Positions 53,937-62,507 of a DNA stretch of 64,000 nt are shown here, in pieces. Below the pieces are notes generated by a model. It did not search any database. It was not told where the DNA came from and worked only from the letters and a program-made list of their open reading frames with translations. The stretch is taken from NCBI RefSeq assembly GCF_029854215.1, contig NZ_CP122961.1, forward strand, positions 1,550,001 to 1,614,000, written 5' to 3'. How positions within the stretch are numbered: position 1 is the first letter of the stretch; every line of letters starts with the position of its first letter. Source of the stretch: Halomonas alkaliantarctica (GTDB taxonomy: Bacteria > Pseudomonadota > Gammaproteobacteria > Pseudomonadales > Halomonadaceae). The position numbers and the translations under genes are program-made.

Positions 53937-55265
53937 ATGAGTGAACCCATGAGCAAACAGACAACTGCGACGATTTCAAGGCTATCGACAAGTGATGCTG
54001 CCTTTAACCCGCGACTTGATGAACTGTTAGATTGGGAAGGGGTGTCTGACAAAGCGGTTCAGGCGCGGGTCGAAGAAATTCTTGCCAGCGTAAAGCAGCG
54101 CGGCGATGTGGCGGTGGTGGAAGCCACGAACCGTTTTGACCGGCTTTCTGCTACCTCTATGGACGAGCTGCAATTAACGCCGGAGCAGTTGAAAAGAGCA
54201 TTTGACAACTTGCCCACCGAGCAGCGTGAGGCGCTCTCCAGCGCTGCCGAGCGGATTAAACGCTACCACGAGCGCCAAAAGCCCAACTCCTGGCAATACG
54301 AAGAGGCAGACGGCACGGTGCTGGGGCAGAAAGTCACCCCGCTTGATCGCGCCGGTATTTATGTTCCTGGCGGAAAAGCGGCTTATCCCTCGTCGGTGCT
54401 GATGAATGCCATTCCTGCCCATGTGGCCGGCGTGCGCGAAATTGTTATGGTCGTGCCTACCCCTGATGGCGTACTCAATGAACTGGTGCTGGCTGCGGCC
54501 CACCTGGCAGGTGTCGATTATGTGTTTACCATCGGTGGCGCCCAAGCGGTCGCAGCGCTTGCTTACGGCACGGAAAGTGTCCCTCGAGTCGATAAAATAG
54601 TTGGGCCGGGCAATATTTATGTGGCCACGGCTAAGCGTGCAGTATTTGGTCAAGTGGGAATCGATATGATTGCAGGGCCTTCGGAAATTATGGTGGTTTC
54701 CGATGGTCAGACCGATCCTGATTGGCTGGCGATGGACCTATTTTCTCAAGCCGAGCACGACGAGGATGCCCAGGCGATCTTGGTGAGCTGGGATGTTGGG
54801 CACTTAGATGCCGTCGAAGCGGCCATTGAGCGGCTGCTGCCGACCTTAGAGCGTGAAGAAATCGTGCGTGAGTCGCTGCGTAAGCGAGGAGCGTTGGTGC
54901 TCTGCCGGGACGCCCAGGAGGCGATTACGCTGATTAACCGGATCGCCCCTGAACACCTGGAGCTTTCGATCGCTGCCCCAGAAACGTGGTTAGACGATAT
55001 TCGTCATGCTGGTGCCATCTTTATGGGACGTTACACCGCAGAGGCGCTGGGTGATTACTGTGCTGGACCAAATCACGTGCTGCCTACCTCTGGCACGGCG
55101 CGCTTCTCTTCACCTCTGGGTGTTTACGATTTCCAGAAGCGCTCTTCGATTATTCACTGCTCCGCAGACGGCGCTTCTGAGCTGGGTAAAATCGCCTCGG
55201 TATTGGCGCGGGGTGAGTCGTTGACCGCCCACGCCCGCTCAGCGGAGTACCGGATTAGCGATTGA
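53937..55265 (+). CDS. hisD: Histidinol dehydrogenase HisD
   Basis: HisD oxidises L-histidinol to histidine in two NAD-dependent steps at a zinc site. The 442-residue protein has the family's [46 protein letters not shown] and [14 protein letters not shown], where the Gln and His in QAEHD bind zinc. A second in-frame ATG lies at codon 5. GAGGTGA precedes the start. Unlike in Pseudomonas, no hisC follows; the next gene is convergent. Confidence 0.97.
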   Translation: MSEPMSKQTTATISRLSTSDAAFNPRLDELLDWEGVSDKAVQARVEEILASVKQRGDVAVVEATNRFDRLSATSMDELQLTPEQLKRAFDNLPTEQREALSSAAERIKRYHERQKPNSWQYEEADGTVLGQKVTPLDRAGIYVPGGKAAYPSSVLMNAIPAHVAGVREIVMVVPTPDGVLNELVLAAAHLAGVDYVFTIGGAQAVAALAYGTESVPRVDKIVGPGNIYVATAKRAVFGQVGIDMIAGPSEIMVVSDGQTDPDWLAMDLFSQAEHDEDAQAILVSWDVGHLDAVEAAIERLLPTLEREEIVRESLRKRGALVLCRDAQEAITLINRIAPEHLELSIAAPETWLDDIRHAGAIFMGRYTAEALGDYCAGPNHVLPTSGTARFSSPLGVYDFQKRSSIIHCSADGASELGKIASVLARGESLTAHARSAEYRISD

Positions 55266-55348
55266 TGCTCCCGCTACGGCCAGCGCGCTCATATCACTAG
55301 CCGTGTATTAGTCACTGGACGATTAGTTACTATGTGATTGTAGGCATG

Positions 55349-56614
55349 CTATGAGTCGCGTTGGCCGGGCGTCTCTTGATTAATCGGGATGGTGGGTAGC
55401 GGGCGCTCTCCCACTTCCAGCGTCATTTCCATGCGCTCACCGCTACGTACGATGGTTAACGGTAGCGAGGTGCCGGGTGGGATAGAGGCAATGTCGCTCA
55501 TCGTGGTGCGGGCATCTAGAATAGGCTGACCGTCAACAGAGAGGAGTACATCGCCTGGCTCAAGCCCTGCTTTAGCGGCGGGCCCTCCGCTAACTACGCC
55601 GGCTACTATCACCCCTTGGGGTGTTTGCAGTCCAAAGGAGGCCGCCAGTTCCCTTGATAGTGCCTGTGCTTCAATGCCCAGCCAGCCACGAATTACTCGC
55701 CCTTGGGTGACTAGTTCGTCCAAAATGCTATGGGCAAGGTTGGCGGGAATGGCAAAACCAATACCCTGAGAGCCTCCAGAGCGCGAGAATATCGCCGTAT
55801 TGATGCCAACCATTGCGCCTTCGGGGTTGACTAGTGCACCGCCTGAATTGCCGGGATTGATGGCTGCGTCTGTTTGAATAAAGTCTTCGTAGGCGTTTAG
55901 CCCTAAATGGTTTCGCCCTGTGGCGCTAATGATGCCCATGGTGACTGTCTGGCCCACGCCGAAAGGATTGCCGATGGCAAGCGCTACGTCGCCCACCGCT
56001 ACGTCGGCAGAGTCTGTCAGTTCAATTACCGGCAAATCGTCCAGGTTAATTCTCAACACAGCTAAATCACTTTCAGGGTCTGTGCCGATCACCTCGGCAA
56101 GGGTTTCGCGTCCGTCACGCAGAGCGACCTGGATTTCATCGGCGCCGTTGATGACATGGTGATTGGTCAGCACGTAGCCATCCTCGCTGACAATAACGCC
56201 AGAGCCCAAGCTTGAGAGCATGCGCTGGTGGGTCGTTGCGTCATCACCCTGGTTGTCAAAAAATTGCTGAAAAAAAGGATCTGACATCAGCGGGTGTTGG
56301 TCGCGCTCAACAATGCGCGAAGAGTAAATATTAACCACCGCAGGCGCGGCTTGTTCCACTGCCTGTGCGTAACTGACGGGCCCCTCATTGCGGGATAGTG
56401 GCGCTGCCTGGTGAATTTCCGGAGCAGGGCGATTGGCATTCGGTTCTACTACTGTAGGAATCGAAGAAATAACCGGAACAGGAGGTTGAGGGGCTTGTGG
56501 TGATGGCTCACGAAATGGGTTGGGCAACTGCTCGGGGAGCGCAAATAGGATCACCAAAGCGAGCAGCACGCCAGTGATAACAGGCCATAGGTAAGGCAGC
56601 ACGTAGCGTCGCAT
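55349..56614 (-). CDS. DegS/AlgW-like membrane-anchored serine protease
   Basis: This is a periplasmic HtrA-type protease with an uncleaved N-terminal anchor (about residues 11-28), a Pro-rich linker (31-65), a trypsin-like domain and one PDZ domain (about 310-405). The triad reads H153 in LTNHHVINGA, D183 in DPESDLAVL and S257 in NPGNSGGALV. Family members (DegS, AlgW) sense misfolded outer-membrane proteins by the PDZ domain and cut the anti-sigma factor RseA/MucA. At 421 residues it is longer than DegS (about 355), mainly in the linker and tail. Location beside hisD and the NIF3 gene parallels algW of Pseudomonas. Confidence 0.9.
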   Translation of the reverse strand: MRRYVLPYLWPVITGVLLALVILFALPEQLPNPFREPSPQAPQPPVPVISSIPTVVEPNANRPAPEIHQAAPLSRNEGPVSYAQAVEQAAPAVVNIYSSRIVERDQHPLMSDPFFQQFFDNQGDDATTHQRMLSSLGSGVIVSEDGYVLTNHHVINGADEIQVALRDGRETLAEVIGTDPESDLAVLRINLDDLPVIELTDSADVAVGDVALAIGNPFGVGQTVTMGIISATGRNHLGLNAYEDFIQTDAAINPGNSGGALVNPEGAMVGINTAIFSRSGGSQGIGFAIPANLAHSILDELVTQGRVIRGWLGIEAQALSRELAASFGLQTPQGVIVAGVVSGGPAAKAGLEPGDVLLSVDGQPILDARTTMSDIASIPPGTSLPLTIVRSGERMEMTLEVGERPLPTIPINQETPGQRDS

Positions 56615-56742
56615 GCAATCAATTCCTTAACGGGTCAGTCTCACTGTTCGCGATAAAAAACAGCGAGTTTTACAATAGTTTTATGGTAACACTTTCTTAG
56701 TCAGTACCTCACGGGTGCAGTTTAATCAATAAAGGACTCAAT

Positions 56743-57504
56743 ATGATTCATCGTGACCAGTTAGTGGCGGCCTGTGACCATCAGTTACGTGCGTCTGAAT
56801 TTAAAGATTTTACGATTAACGGTTTACAGGTGGCGGGAGGCGAGCAAGTCAAGCGTATCATGACGGGCGTGACTGCCTGCCAAGCGCTGCTGGATGAAGC
56901 CGTGGCTTGGCGGGCGGATATGGTGCTGGTACATCACGGCTATTTTTGGAAAAACGAGCCGGTGGCGATTACCGGCATGAAGCAGCGACGGATTAAAACC
57001 CTGCTTGATCATGATATTAGCCTGTTAGTGTATCATCTGCCCCTGGATGCGCATGCAGAGATCGGTAATAATGCTGAGCTGGCCCGACGCCTGGGGTGGA
57101 AAGTAGAGGGGTGTATTGATGGCGAATTGGGAGAGGGGCTTTTATGGTCAGGTCGTTTGCCGCAGCCACATTCGGTCAGCGAACTGGCAGCGCAAATAGG
57201 GCAAGCCTTACTGCGCGAACCGTTGGTCATTGAAGCCCCACAGGTGGGGGCTATTGAGCGTGTCGCCTGGTGTACCGGTGGTGCCCAGGACATGATCACA
57301 GCCGCCTTTGAGGCCGGCGCTCAAGCCTTCGTTTCAGGTGAAATATCTGAACGAACTACCCACCTGGCGAGGGAAATGGGTATTCACTATATCGCCGCGG
57401 GACACCATGCTACCGAACGTTATGGGATTCAGGCACTGGGTGAATGGCTAAGCGATGAGTACGATGTCGAACACCGCTTTGTGGATATTGATAATCCTGC
57501 TTGA
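56743..57504 (+). CDS. NIF3-like dinuclear metal-centre protein
   Basis: A 253-residue NIF3/DUF34 family protein; metal-ligand regions are visible as VHHGYFWKNEP (about 64-74), HLPLDAHAEIGNN (about 98-110) and AGHHATERYGI near the C-terminus. E. coli YbgI has been tied to GTP cyclohydrolase I-like or hydrolase roles, but the family function is not settled. It is divergent from the DegS-like gene by 128 bases and convergent with zapG. Confidence 0.92.
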   Translation: MIHRDQLVAACDHQLRASEFKDFTINGLQVAGGEQVKRIMTGVTACQALLDEAVAWRADMVLVHHGYFWKNEPVAITGMKQRRIKTLLDHDISLLVYHLPLDAHAEIGNNAELARRLGWKVEGCIDGELGEGLLWSGRLPQPHSVSELAAQIGQALLREPLVIEAPQVGAIERVAWCTGGAQDMITAAFEAGAQAFVSGEISERTTHLAREMGIHYIAAGHHATERYGIQALGEWLSDEYDVEHRFVDIDNPA

Positions 57505-57513
57505 CACATTAAA

Positions 57514-57546
57514 TGCCCCGGATCGCTGATGTCCGACGCCGGGGCA
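57514..57546. terminator. Hairpin between the NIF3-like gene and zapG
   Basis: TGCCCCGG (57514-57521) and CCGGGGCA (57539-57546) form an 8-bp stem with a 17-base loop. It lies between convergent genes. The T tracts are weak on both sides, so termination is plausible but not strong. Confidence 0.45.
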
Positions 57547-57560
57547 AAACAGTCATTATA

Positions 57561-58019
57561 TTAGTAGCGCGGTGGCTGGGGTGTCGCCACCTCATTGCCT
57601 CTCAAACCAAAATCTTCAGATAACGTGCCGCCCTTGCCATCGGCATAGTCGCGGGGTGTGGCGGGAGTGGTCGCGTCCAAAGCTGCCTGCGGCTCTTGCA
57701 TTGAATCGATGCCCGAGAGGTCAAGGCTAGGCTGAATGGCTGCGTCGCGTATATTCCACTCCTCTGCGTCCTCTTTGAGTTGAAGCTCTAACTGGTTGGC
57801 TTCATCGCGGATATTGCTTAGGCGTTGATAAATGCCTGTTAAATGGCTGCCCACGCTGCTCTTCATCTCGGCAATCTGGTGCTCGCGTTCGAGTAGTTTT
57901 TGGCGCATGGAAGCCGCCTCGCGCTGGCTTTTGCTGAAGAGGCGATAAGCAATCGCTCCAACGATCAAGCCGACGATAAAGCCGATTATGGCAAACGTTA
58001 ATGGTGAGCTCGCGTCCAC
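57561..58019 (-). CDS. zapG: YhcB/ZapG (DUF1043) inner-membrane division-associated protein
   Basis: A 152-residue protein with a single N-terminal membrane helix (about residues 7-26, AIIGFIVGLIVGAIAYRLF) and a cytoplasmic coiled coil (about 30-90, with MRQKLLEREHQIAEMKSSVG). The tail is Pro/Asp-rich. These are the features of YhcB (DUF1043), also called ZapG, which links division and envelope synthesis. I chose the GTG at 58019 with GGGAG before it; an in-frame ATG at 58061 has no good site. It is divergent from zapE. Confidence 0.85.
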   Translation of the reverse strand: MDASSPLTFAIIGFIVGLIVGAIAYRLFSKSQREAASMRQKLLEREHQIAEMKSSVGSHLTGIYQRLSNIRDEANQLELQLKEDAEEWNIRDAAIQPSLDLSGIDSMQEPQAALDATTPATPRDYADGKGGTLSEDFGLRGNEVATPQPPRY

Positions 58020-58227
58020 AGTGTTCTCCCTGGCGCCTTGAATATAACAGTTAGGCTGCATTCGCTAGCAGCTTAAGAATCGAACAGGCTGCCATTATAG
58101 GCGTCAGTCAGCCGGTTGGGTCAATCCGCTCATGCGCTTAGATGTCTCTGCAGGTATAATCACAGCCTTCTTAAGGTTGCCAGTGGTTGTACTGGCTGCT
58201 GCCTTAAATGCTGTGGGAGGCAAGTGC

Positions 58228-59424
58228 ATGTCATCAACATCTGCGGGTAGGGCAGCGTCAAAAACGCGCCTTGCATCGCCAATAGAGCGCTATCGAGCGG
58301 ACTTGGAGCGCGATGATTTTCAATATGATGCAGCCCAGGAGTTGGCGGTAAAGCATCTGCAGCGCCTCTATGAGGAGCTCGTCGCGGCGCCAACGACCGC
58401 CCCCAAAGCGCTGGTCGCTAATAAAGGGCTGCATAAAGGGTTAAAAGCCAAAATGGCGGGGTTGATGGGTAAGAAATCCTCGTCACCTGATGAGCCTGTC
58501 TTGCCTCAAGTTAAGGGGCTCTATTTTTGGGGCGGGGTAGGGCGTGGTAAGACTTACTTGGTCGATACCTTTTATGAGGCCTTACCCTTTCCTGATAAAA
58601 TGCGTACCCATTTTCACCGTTTTATGCAGCGCGTCCATAACGAGCTGACCCACTACAAAGGTGAAAAGAATCCGTTGACCCTAATCGCGGGTAAATTTGC
58701 CACCGAAGCACGGGTTATCTGTTTTGATGAGTTTTTTGTCAAAGATATTACCGATGCAATGATTCTTGCCAACCTGCTGGAGGCGCTATTTGAGCGCGGA
58801 GTAGTGTTGGTGGCGACTTCTAACATCGTGCCTGATGATTTGTACAAAGATGGCCTTCAGCGGGCGCGCTTTTTGCCAGCCATTGAGCTTGTGAACCGCC
58901 ATTGTGAGGTGGTTAACGTCGACTCTGGGGTTGATTATCGACTGCGCGCATTAGAGCGAGCGGCCATCTTTTACTCGCCGCTGAATGAGGCGGCTGAACG
59001 CGAACTAGCGCGCAGCTTTCGGGAAATAGCCGGGCATGAGGGGGAGGCAGAGGCGTCGCTAGAGATAAACCATCGTGTGTTGAAACCCCGCAGGCTGCAT
59101 GATGACGTCGCTTGGTTTGAGTTTGTTGAGCTCTGCGATGGGCCTAGGAGTCAAAACGACTATATTGAGCTAGCCCGGGAGTTCCATACAGTGCTGGTTT
59201 CCAATGTGGCATGTATGGATGCCAAACAGGATGATCAGGCGCGCCGCTTCATCAATATGGTCGATGAGTTTTATGATCGTGGCGTCAAGCTACTGATGTC
59301 CGCGGAAGCGCCAATTGAAGAGCTGTATCGCGATGGCAAGCTAACGTTCGAGTTCCAGCGGACGCTCTCTCGTCTGCAAGAGATGCAGTCCAAGGAGTAC
59401 TTGGCGCTGGCACACAAGCCCTAG
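58228..59424 (+). CDS. zapE: Cell division ATPase ZapE (AFG1-like)
   Basis: ZapE is an AFG1-family P-loop ATPase that destabilises FtsZ polymers late in division under low oxygen or heat. Walker A is GGVGRGKTYLVD (about 102-113), Walker B VICFDEFFVKDITDA, and VVLVATSNIVPDDLY provides sensor 1. The 398 residues are chosen from the ATG at 58228 behind GGGAGG; the frame opens 32 codons upstream. An insert near 55-90 (KGLHKGLKAKMAGLMGKK) is longer than in E. coli. It is divergent from zapG. Confidence 0.95.
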   Translation: MSSTSAGRAASKTRLASPIERYRADLERDDFQYDAAQELAVKHLQRLYEELVAAPTTAPKALVANKGLHKGLKAKMAGLMGKKSSSPDEPVLPQVKGLYFWGGVGRGKTYLVDTFYEALPFPDKMRTHFHRFMQRVHNELTHYKGEKNPLTLIAGKFATEARVICFDEFFVKDITDAMILANLLEALFERGVVLVATSNIVPDDLYKDGLQRARFLPAIELVNRHCEVVNVDSGVDYRLRALERAAIFYSPLNEAAERELARSFREIAGHEGEAEASLEINHRVLKPRRLHDDVAWFEFVELCDGPRSQNDYIELAREFHTVLVSNVACMDAKQDDQARRFINMVDEFYDRGVKLLMSAEAPIEELYRDGKLTFEFQRTLSRLQEMQSKEYLALAHKP

Positions 59425-59467
59425 GGTTTTACGCGGCGTCGGCTAAGTAAAAAAGTCAGAATACGGC

Positions 59468-59496
59468 TTAACTTGTCAGTAGCCTTACTGTAGAAT
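59468..59496 (+). promoter_or_regulatory. Sigma-70-type promoter before rplM
   Basis: TTAACT (59468-59473) and TAGAAT (59491-59496) are 17 bases apart, giving 4/6 and 5/6 matches to the sigma-70 consensus. It lies about 110 bases before the rplM start, leaving room for a structured leader. Confidence 0.55.
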
Positions 59497-59511
59497 GCCG
59501 CCTCGCTGCAT

Positions 59512-59533
59512 GTTGCTGGGTTAAGCCAGCAAC
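59512..59533 (+). promoter_or_regulatory. Hairpin in the rplM leader
   Basis: GTTGCTGG and CCAGCAAC form a perfect 8-bp stem with a six-base loop about 15 bases after the inferred promoter. A second stem with GGTG..CACC arms follows near the start. In E. coli, L13 represses its own operon through the mRNA leader; a similar role here is inference. Confidence 0.5.
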
Positions 59534-59608
59534 CAAAAAGAATAGGGATGGTGCTTCGCCGTATAACGGTGTAAGTCACCCAATACATTTAATCTGGTGA
59601 TTTCATCC

Positions 59609-60037
59609 ATGAAGACGTTCAGTGCTAAGCCGCAGTCCGTCCAGCGCGACTGGTATGTAGTCGACGCTACGGACAAAACGCTCGGTCGTCTGGCAACCGA
59701 GATTGCTCGCCGCCTACGTGGCAAGCATAAGCCCGAATTTACTCCTCACGTTGATACTGGCGACTATATCGTCGTCATCAACGCAGAGAAAGTCCACGTA
59801 ACCGGTAATAAGGCGAAGGCAAAAACCTATTACCGCCACACTGGTTACCCGGGCGGTCTGCGCTCTATGACATTCGACAAAATGCTCGATCATGCGCCCG
59901 AGCGTATCATTGAGTCTGCCGTTAAAGGCATGTTGCCGAAAGGTCCCTTGGGCCGTGCCATGTACACTAAATTGAAAGTGTATGCTGGCGACGAGCATCC
60001 GCATGCTGCCCAACAGCCGCTTGAACTGAACCTCTGA
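59609..60037 (+). CDS. rplM: 50S ribosomal protein L13
   Basis: L13 is an early-assembly 50S protein that binds 23S rRNA. The 142-residue protein has the family's [19 protein letters not shown], the [19 protein letters not shown] segment and [20 protein letters not shown]. The ATG at 59609 (MKTFSAKPQ) is chosen; an upstream in-frame ATG at 59597 would add four residues. rpsI follows 13 bases later, the universal rplM-rpsI pair. Confidence 0.98.
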   Translation: MKTFSAKPQSVQRDWYVVDATDKTLGRLATEIARRLRGKHKPEFTPHVDTGDYIVVINAEKVHVTGNKAKAKTYYRHTGYPGGLRSMTFDKMLDHAPERIIESAVKGMLPKGPLGRAMYTKLKVYAGDEHPHAAQQPLELNL

Positions 60038-60050
60038 GGAAATCTTCGCC

Positions 60051-60440
60051 ATGACACAGCAGTATTACGGTACCGGGCGCCGCAAGACTTCCACCGCTCG
60101 CGTGTTTATGAAGCCGGGCTCTGGCAAAATTACTGTCAATAACCAAGACCTAGACCTTTATTTTGGTCGTGTTACCGGTCGTATGGTTGTTCGCCAGCCG
60201 CTTGAATTGACTGAAACCCTGAACCAGTTTGACATCTTCGTGACTGTCGCTGGTGGCGGTGGCTCTTCTCAAGCTGGCGCCATTCGTCACGGCATTACAC
60301 GTGCCCTGATGAACTACAACGAAGACCTGCGTCCTTCGCTACGTGCCGCTGGCTACGTAACGCGTGACGCACGTCAAGTTGAGCGTAAGAAGGTCGGCCT
60401 GCGCAAAGCACGTCGTCGTCCGCAGTTCTCCAAGCGTTAA
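60051..60440 (+). CDS. rpsI: 30S ribosomal protein S9
   Basis: S9 is a 30S head protein whose C-terminal Arg contacts P-site tRNA. The 129-residue protein starts [19 protein letters not shown] and ends with the basic tail [15 protein letters not shown] precedes the start. It forms an operon with rplM and is closed by a stem-loop terminator before petA. Confidence 0.98.
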   Translation: MTQQYYGTGRRKTSTARVFMKPGSGKITVNNQDLDLYFGRVTGRMVVRQPLELTETLNQFDIFVTVAGGGGSSQAGAIRHGITRALMNYNEDLRPSLRAAGYVTRDARQVERKKVGLRKARRRPQFSKR

Positions 60441-60460
60441 TTTTTACGCTATGCGGCAAA

Positions 60461-60491
60461 ACGCCCGGGTCATCGACCTGGGCGTTTTTTA
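60461..60491 (+). terminator. Terminator after rpsI
   Basis: ACGCCCGGGT and ACCTGGGCGT form a 10-bp stem with one G-T pair and a five-base loop, followed by TTTTTT. It lies 20 bases after the rpsI stop and separates the ribosomal operon from petABC. Confidence 0.85.
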
Positions 60492-60648
60492 TTGGAATAT
60501 CAAAAAATTATATTGCTCGTACCACTATGGTCACGAGCGGTTGTTCTTGTGCATAGCGCTTTGTTTTTTTACCATAGAGCGTAATTAATATTCGTCGTCG
60601 CAAGACGCCTTTGCGGCGGAACGGGTAAGCTGATGGGAGAAACCTGAA

Positions 60649-61248
60649 ATGGCAGATAACGGCGTAAACAAAGGCCGACGCCGTTTCCTCGTAGGCGCCA
60701 CCTCCGTTGTAGGTGCGGTAGGTGCTGTCGGGGTAGCGGTACCCTTTGTGGCTTCTTGGCAGCCTAGTGCCAGGGCAAGAGCGGCGGGTGCTCCCGTTCA
60801 AGCAGATATATCAAAGCTTGAGCCTGGGCAACGTATGACCGTTGAGTGGCGTGGTCGGCCGATATGGATCATTAACCGCACGCCGGAAATGATCGAGCGC
60901 ACTGAATCGCTGAGCGGTGAGCAATTAGCCGATCCAGATTCGGAGGAACCACAACAGCCCGCGTATATTGATGGCGGGTTGCGCTCTATCAAGCCCGAGA
61001 TTGGGGTGCTCATTGGTATTTGCACTCACTTAGGCTGTTCGCCGTTATTCCGACCTGAGCCCGACGCAGAGGGCGTAGGCGTTGAGAATTGGCCAGGCGG
61101 TTTCTTCTGTCCATGCCACGGCTCTCGCTTTGATTTGGCAGGTCGTGTCTTTAACAACGTTCCCGCGCCGACCAATCTTGAGGTTCCACCCTACCGCTTT
61201 GAGAATGACGATATCATTGTCATCGGCGAAGATGAGGAGGCTGCCTAA
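60649..61248 (+). CDS. petA: Ubiquinol-cytochrome c reductase Rieske iron-sulfur subunit
   Basis: The Rieske protein of the bc1 complex transfers electrons from ubiquinol to cytochrome c1. The N-terminus has a Tat-type motif (GRRRFLVGA) and one membrane helix (about 15-38). The 2Fe-2S ligands are C125 and H127 in CTHLGC and C154 and H157 in CPCHGS, with C130 and C156 as the disulfide pair. The 199 residues are normal. The stop overlaps the petB ATG by one base; petABC is one operon. Confidence 0.97.
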   Translation: MADNGVNKGRRRFLVGATSVVGAVGAVGVAVPFVASWQPSARARAAGAPVQADISKLEPGQRMTVEWRGRPIWIINRTPEMIERTESLSGEQLADPDSEEPQQPAYIDGGLRSIKPEIGVLIGICTHLGCSPLFRPEPDAEGVGVENWPGGFFCPCHGSRFDLAGRVFNNVPAPTNLEVPPYRFENDDIIVIGEDEEAA

Positions 61249-62507
61249 TGGGTAATCCGAATAAAGCCAAAGCGGAAAAGGGTGTCATGCGCTGGGTGGA
61301 CGACCGTTTTCCTGCCACACAAATGTGGCAAGAGCACATGGCCAAGTATTACGCCCCCAAAAACTTTAACTTCTGGTATTTTTTTGGCTCACTAGCGTTA
61401 CTGGCACTGGTAAACCAAATCCTTACTGGGGTTTGGCTCACAATGAGTTTCAACCCCACTTCGGAAGGTGCTTTTGCTTCCGTAGAATACATTATGCGCG
61501 ATGTTGAGTGGGGGTGGCTGATTCGCTATATGCACACCACCGGCGCCTCTGCCTTTTTTGTTGTCGTTTATCTGCATATGTTCCGTGGCCTTCTGTATGG
61601 ATCGTATAAGGCGCCGCGTGAATTGGTGTGGATTTTTGGCATGACTATCTATTTGGCGCTGATGGCTGAAGCCTTTATGGGCTACCTGCTGCCATGGGGT
61701 CAGATGTCCTACTGGGGAGCGCAGGTTATTATATCGCTGTTCTCCGCCATCCCGGCAATAGGCCCTGATCTTGCACAGTGGGTGCGTGGTGATTTCCTGA
61801 TTTCGGGTATTACCCTTAACCGTTTCTTCGCGCTACATGTGGTAGCTCTGCCAATTGTCATTTTGGCACTCGTTGTATTGCACATCATTGCTCTACACGA
61901 GGTGGGTTCTAACAATCCTGACGGCATTGATATCAAGCAGAAGAAAGATGAGGCTGGTAAGCCGTTGGATGGAATTCCTTTTCACCCTTACTATACGGTG
62001 AAAGACCTAGTGGGCGTTGCGGTCTTCCTGTTTGTTTTCTGCGTGGTGGTGTTTTACTTCCCCGAGGGTGGTGGCTACCTTATTGAAAAGCCTAACTTTG
62101 AGCCCGCAAACCCGCTGAAGACGCCTGATCACATTGCGCCTGTCTGGTACTTTACGCCGTTCTACGCCATTCTCCGCGCGATCACCTTCTCTGTGTTTGG
62201 CTTAGACGCTAAATTCCTGGGCGTTATGTTTATGGGGGGCGCGATCGCGGTGCTGTTCGTACTGCCCTGGCTGGATCGTAGTCCGGTACGCTCGATGCGG
62301 TACAAAGGCTGGTTGTCGAAAGTTATGCTGCTGCTGTTCGCTATCAGCTTTGTTATTCTGGGTGTTTTAGGTGTATTACCATCAACCACTGGGCGAACCA
62401 TTTTGGCACAGGTGTGCACCGTGGTGTATTTTGCCTTCTTTGTCTTGATGCCGTTCTATACCAAGTTGGAGAAGACTAAACCCGTTCCGGAAAGGGTGAC
62501 TGGCTAA
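61248..62507 (+). CDS. petB: Ubiquinol-cytochrome c reductase cytochrome b subunit
   Basis: Cytochrome b carries two b hemes and both quinone sites of the bc1 complex. The 419-residue protein has eight hydrophobic helices. Heme ligands lie in RYMHTTGASAFFVVVYLHMFR (about 88-108, helix B) and FFALHVVALPIVILALVVLHI (about 193-213, helix D). The Qo site motif PEGGGY differs in context; the PEWY loop region is not obvious in the same form and I read PVWYFTPFYAILRA as the corresponding segment. It overlaps petA and petC by one base each. Confidence 0.96.
   Translation: MGNPNKAKAEKGVMRWVDDRFPATQMWQEHMAKYYAPKNFNFWYFFGSLALLALVNQILTGVWLTMSFNPTSEGAFASVEYIMRDVEWGWLIRYMHTTGASAFFVVVYLHMFRGLLYGSYKAPRELVWIFGMTIYLALMAEAFMGYLLPWGQMSYWGAQVIISLFSAIPAIGPDLAQWVRGDFLISGITLNRFFALHVVALPIVILALVVLHIIALHEVGSNNPDGIDIKQKKDEAGKPLDGIPFHPYYTVKDLVGVAVFLFVFCVVVFYFPEGGGYLIEKPNFEPANPLKTPDHIAPVWYFTPFYAILRAITFSVFGLDAKFLGVMFMGGAIAVLFVLPWLDRSPVRSMRYKGWLSKVMLLLFAISFVILGVLGVLPSTTGRTILAQVCTVVYFAFFVLMPFYTKLEKTKPVPERVTG

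Noticed and set aside
60441..60648. Promoter for petABC in the AT-rich gap after rpsI.
   Set aside because: Several partial -35/-10 pairs exist but none has both good boxes and correct spacing, so I did not call one.
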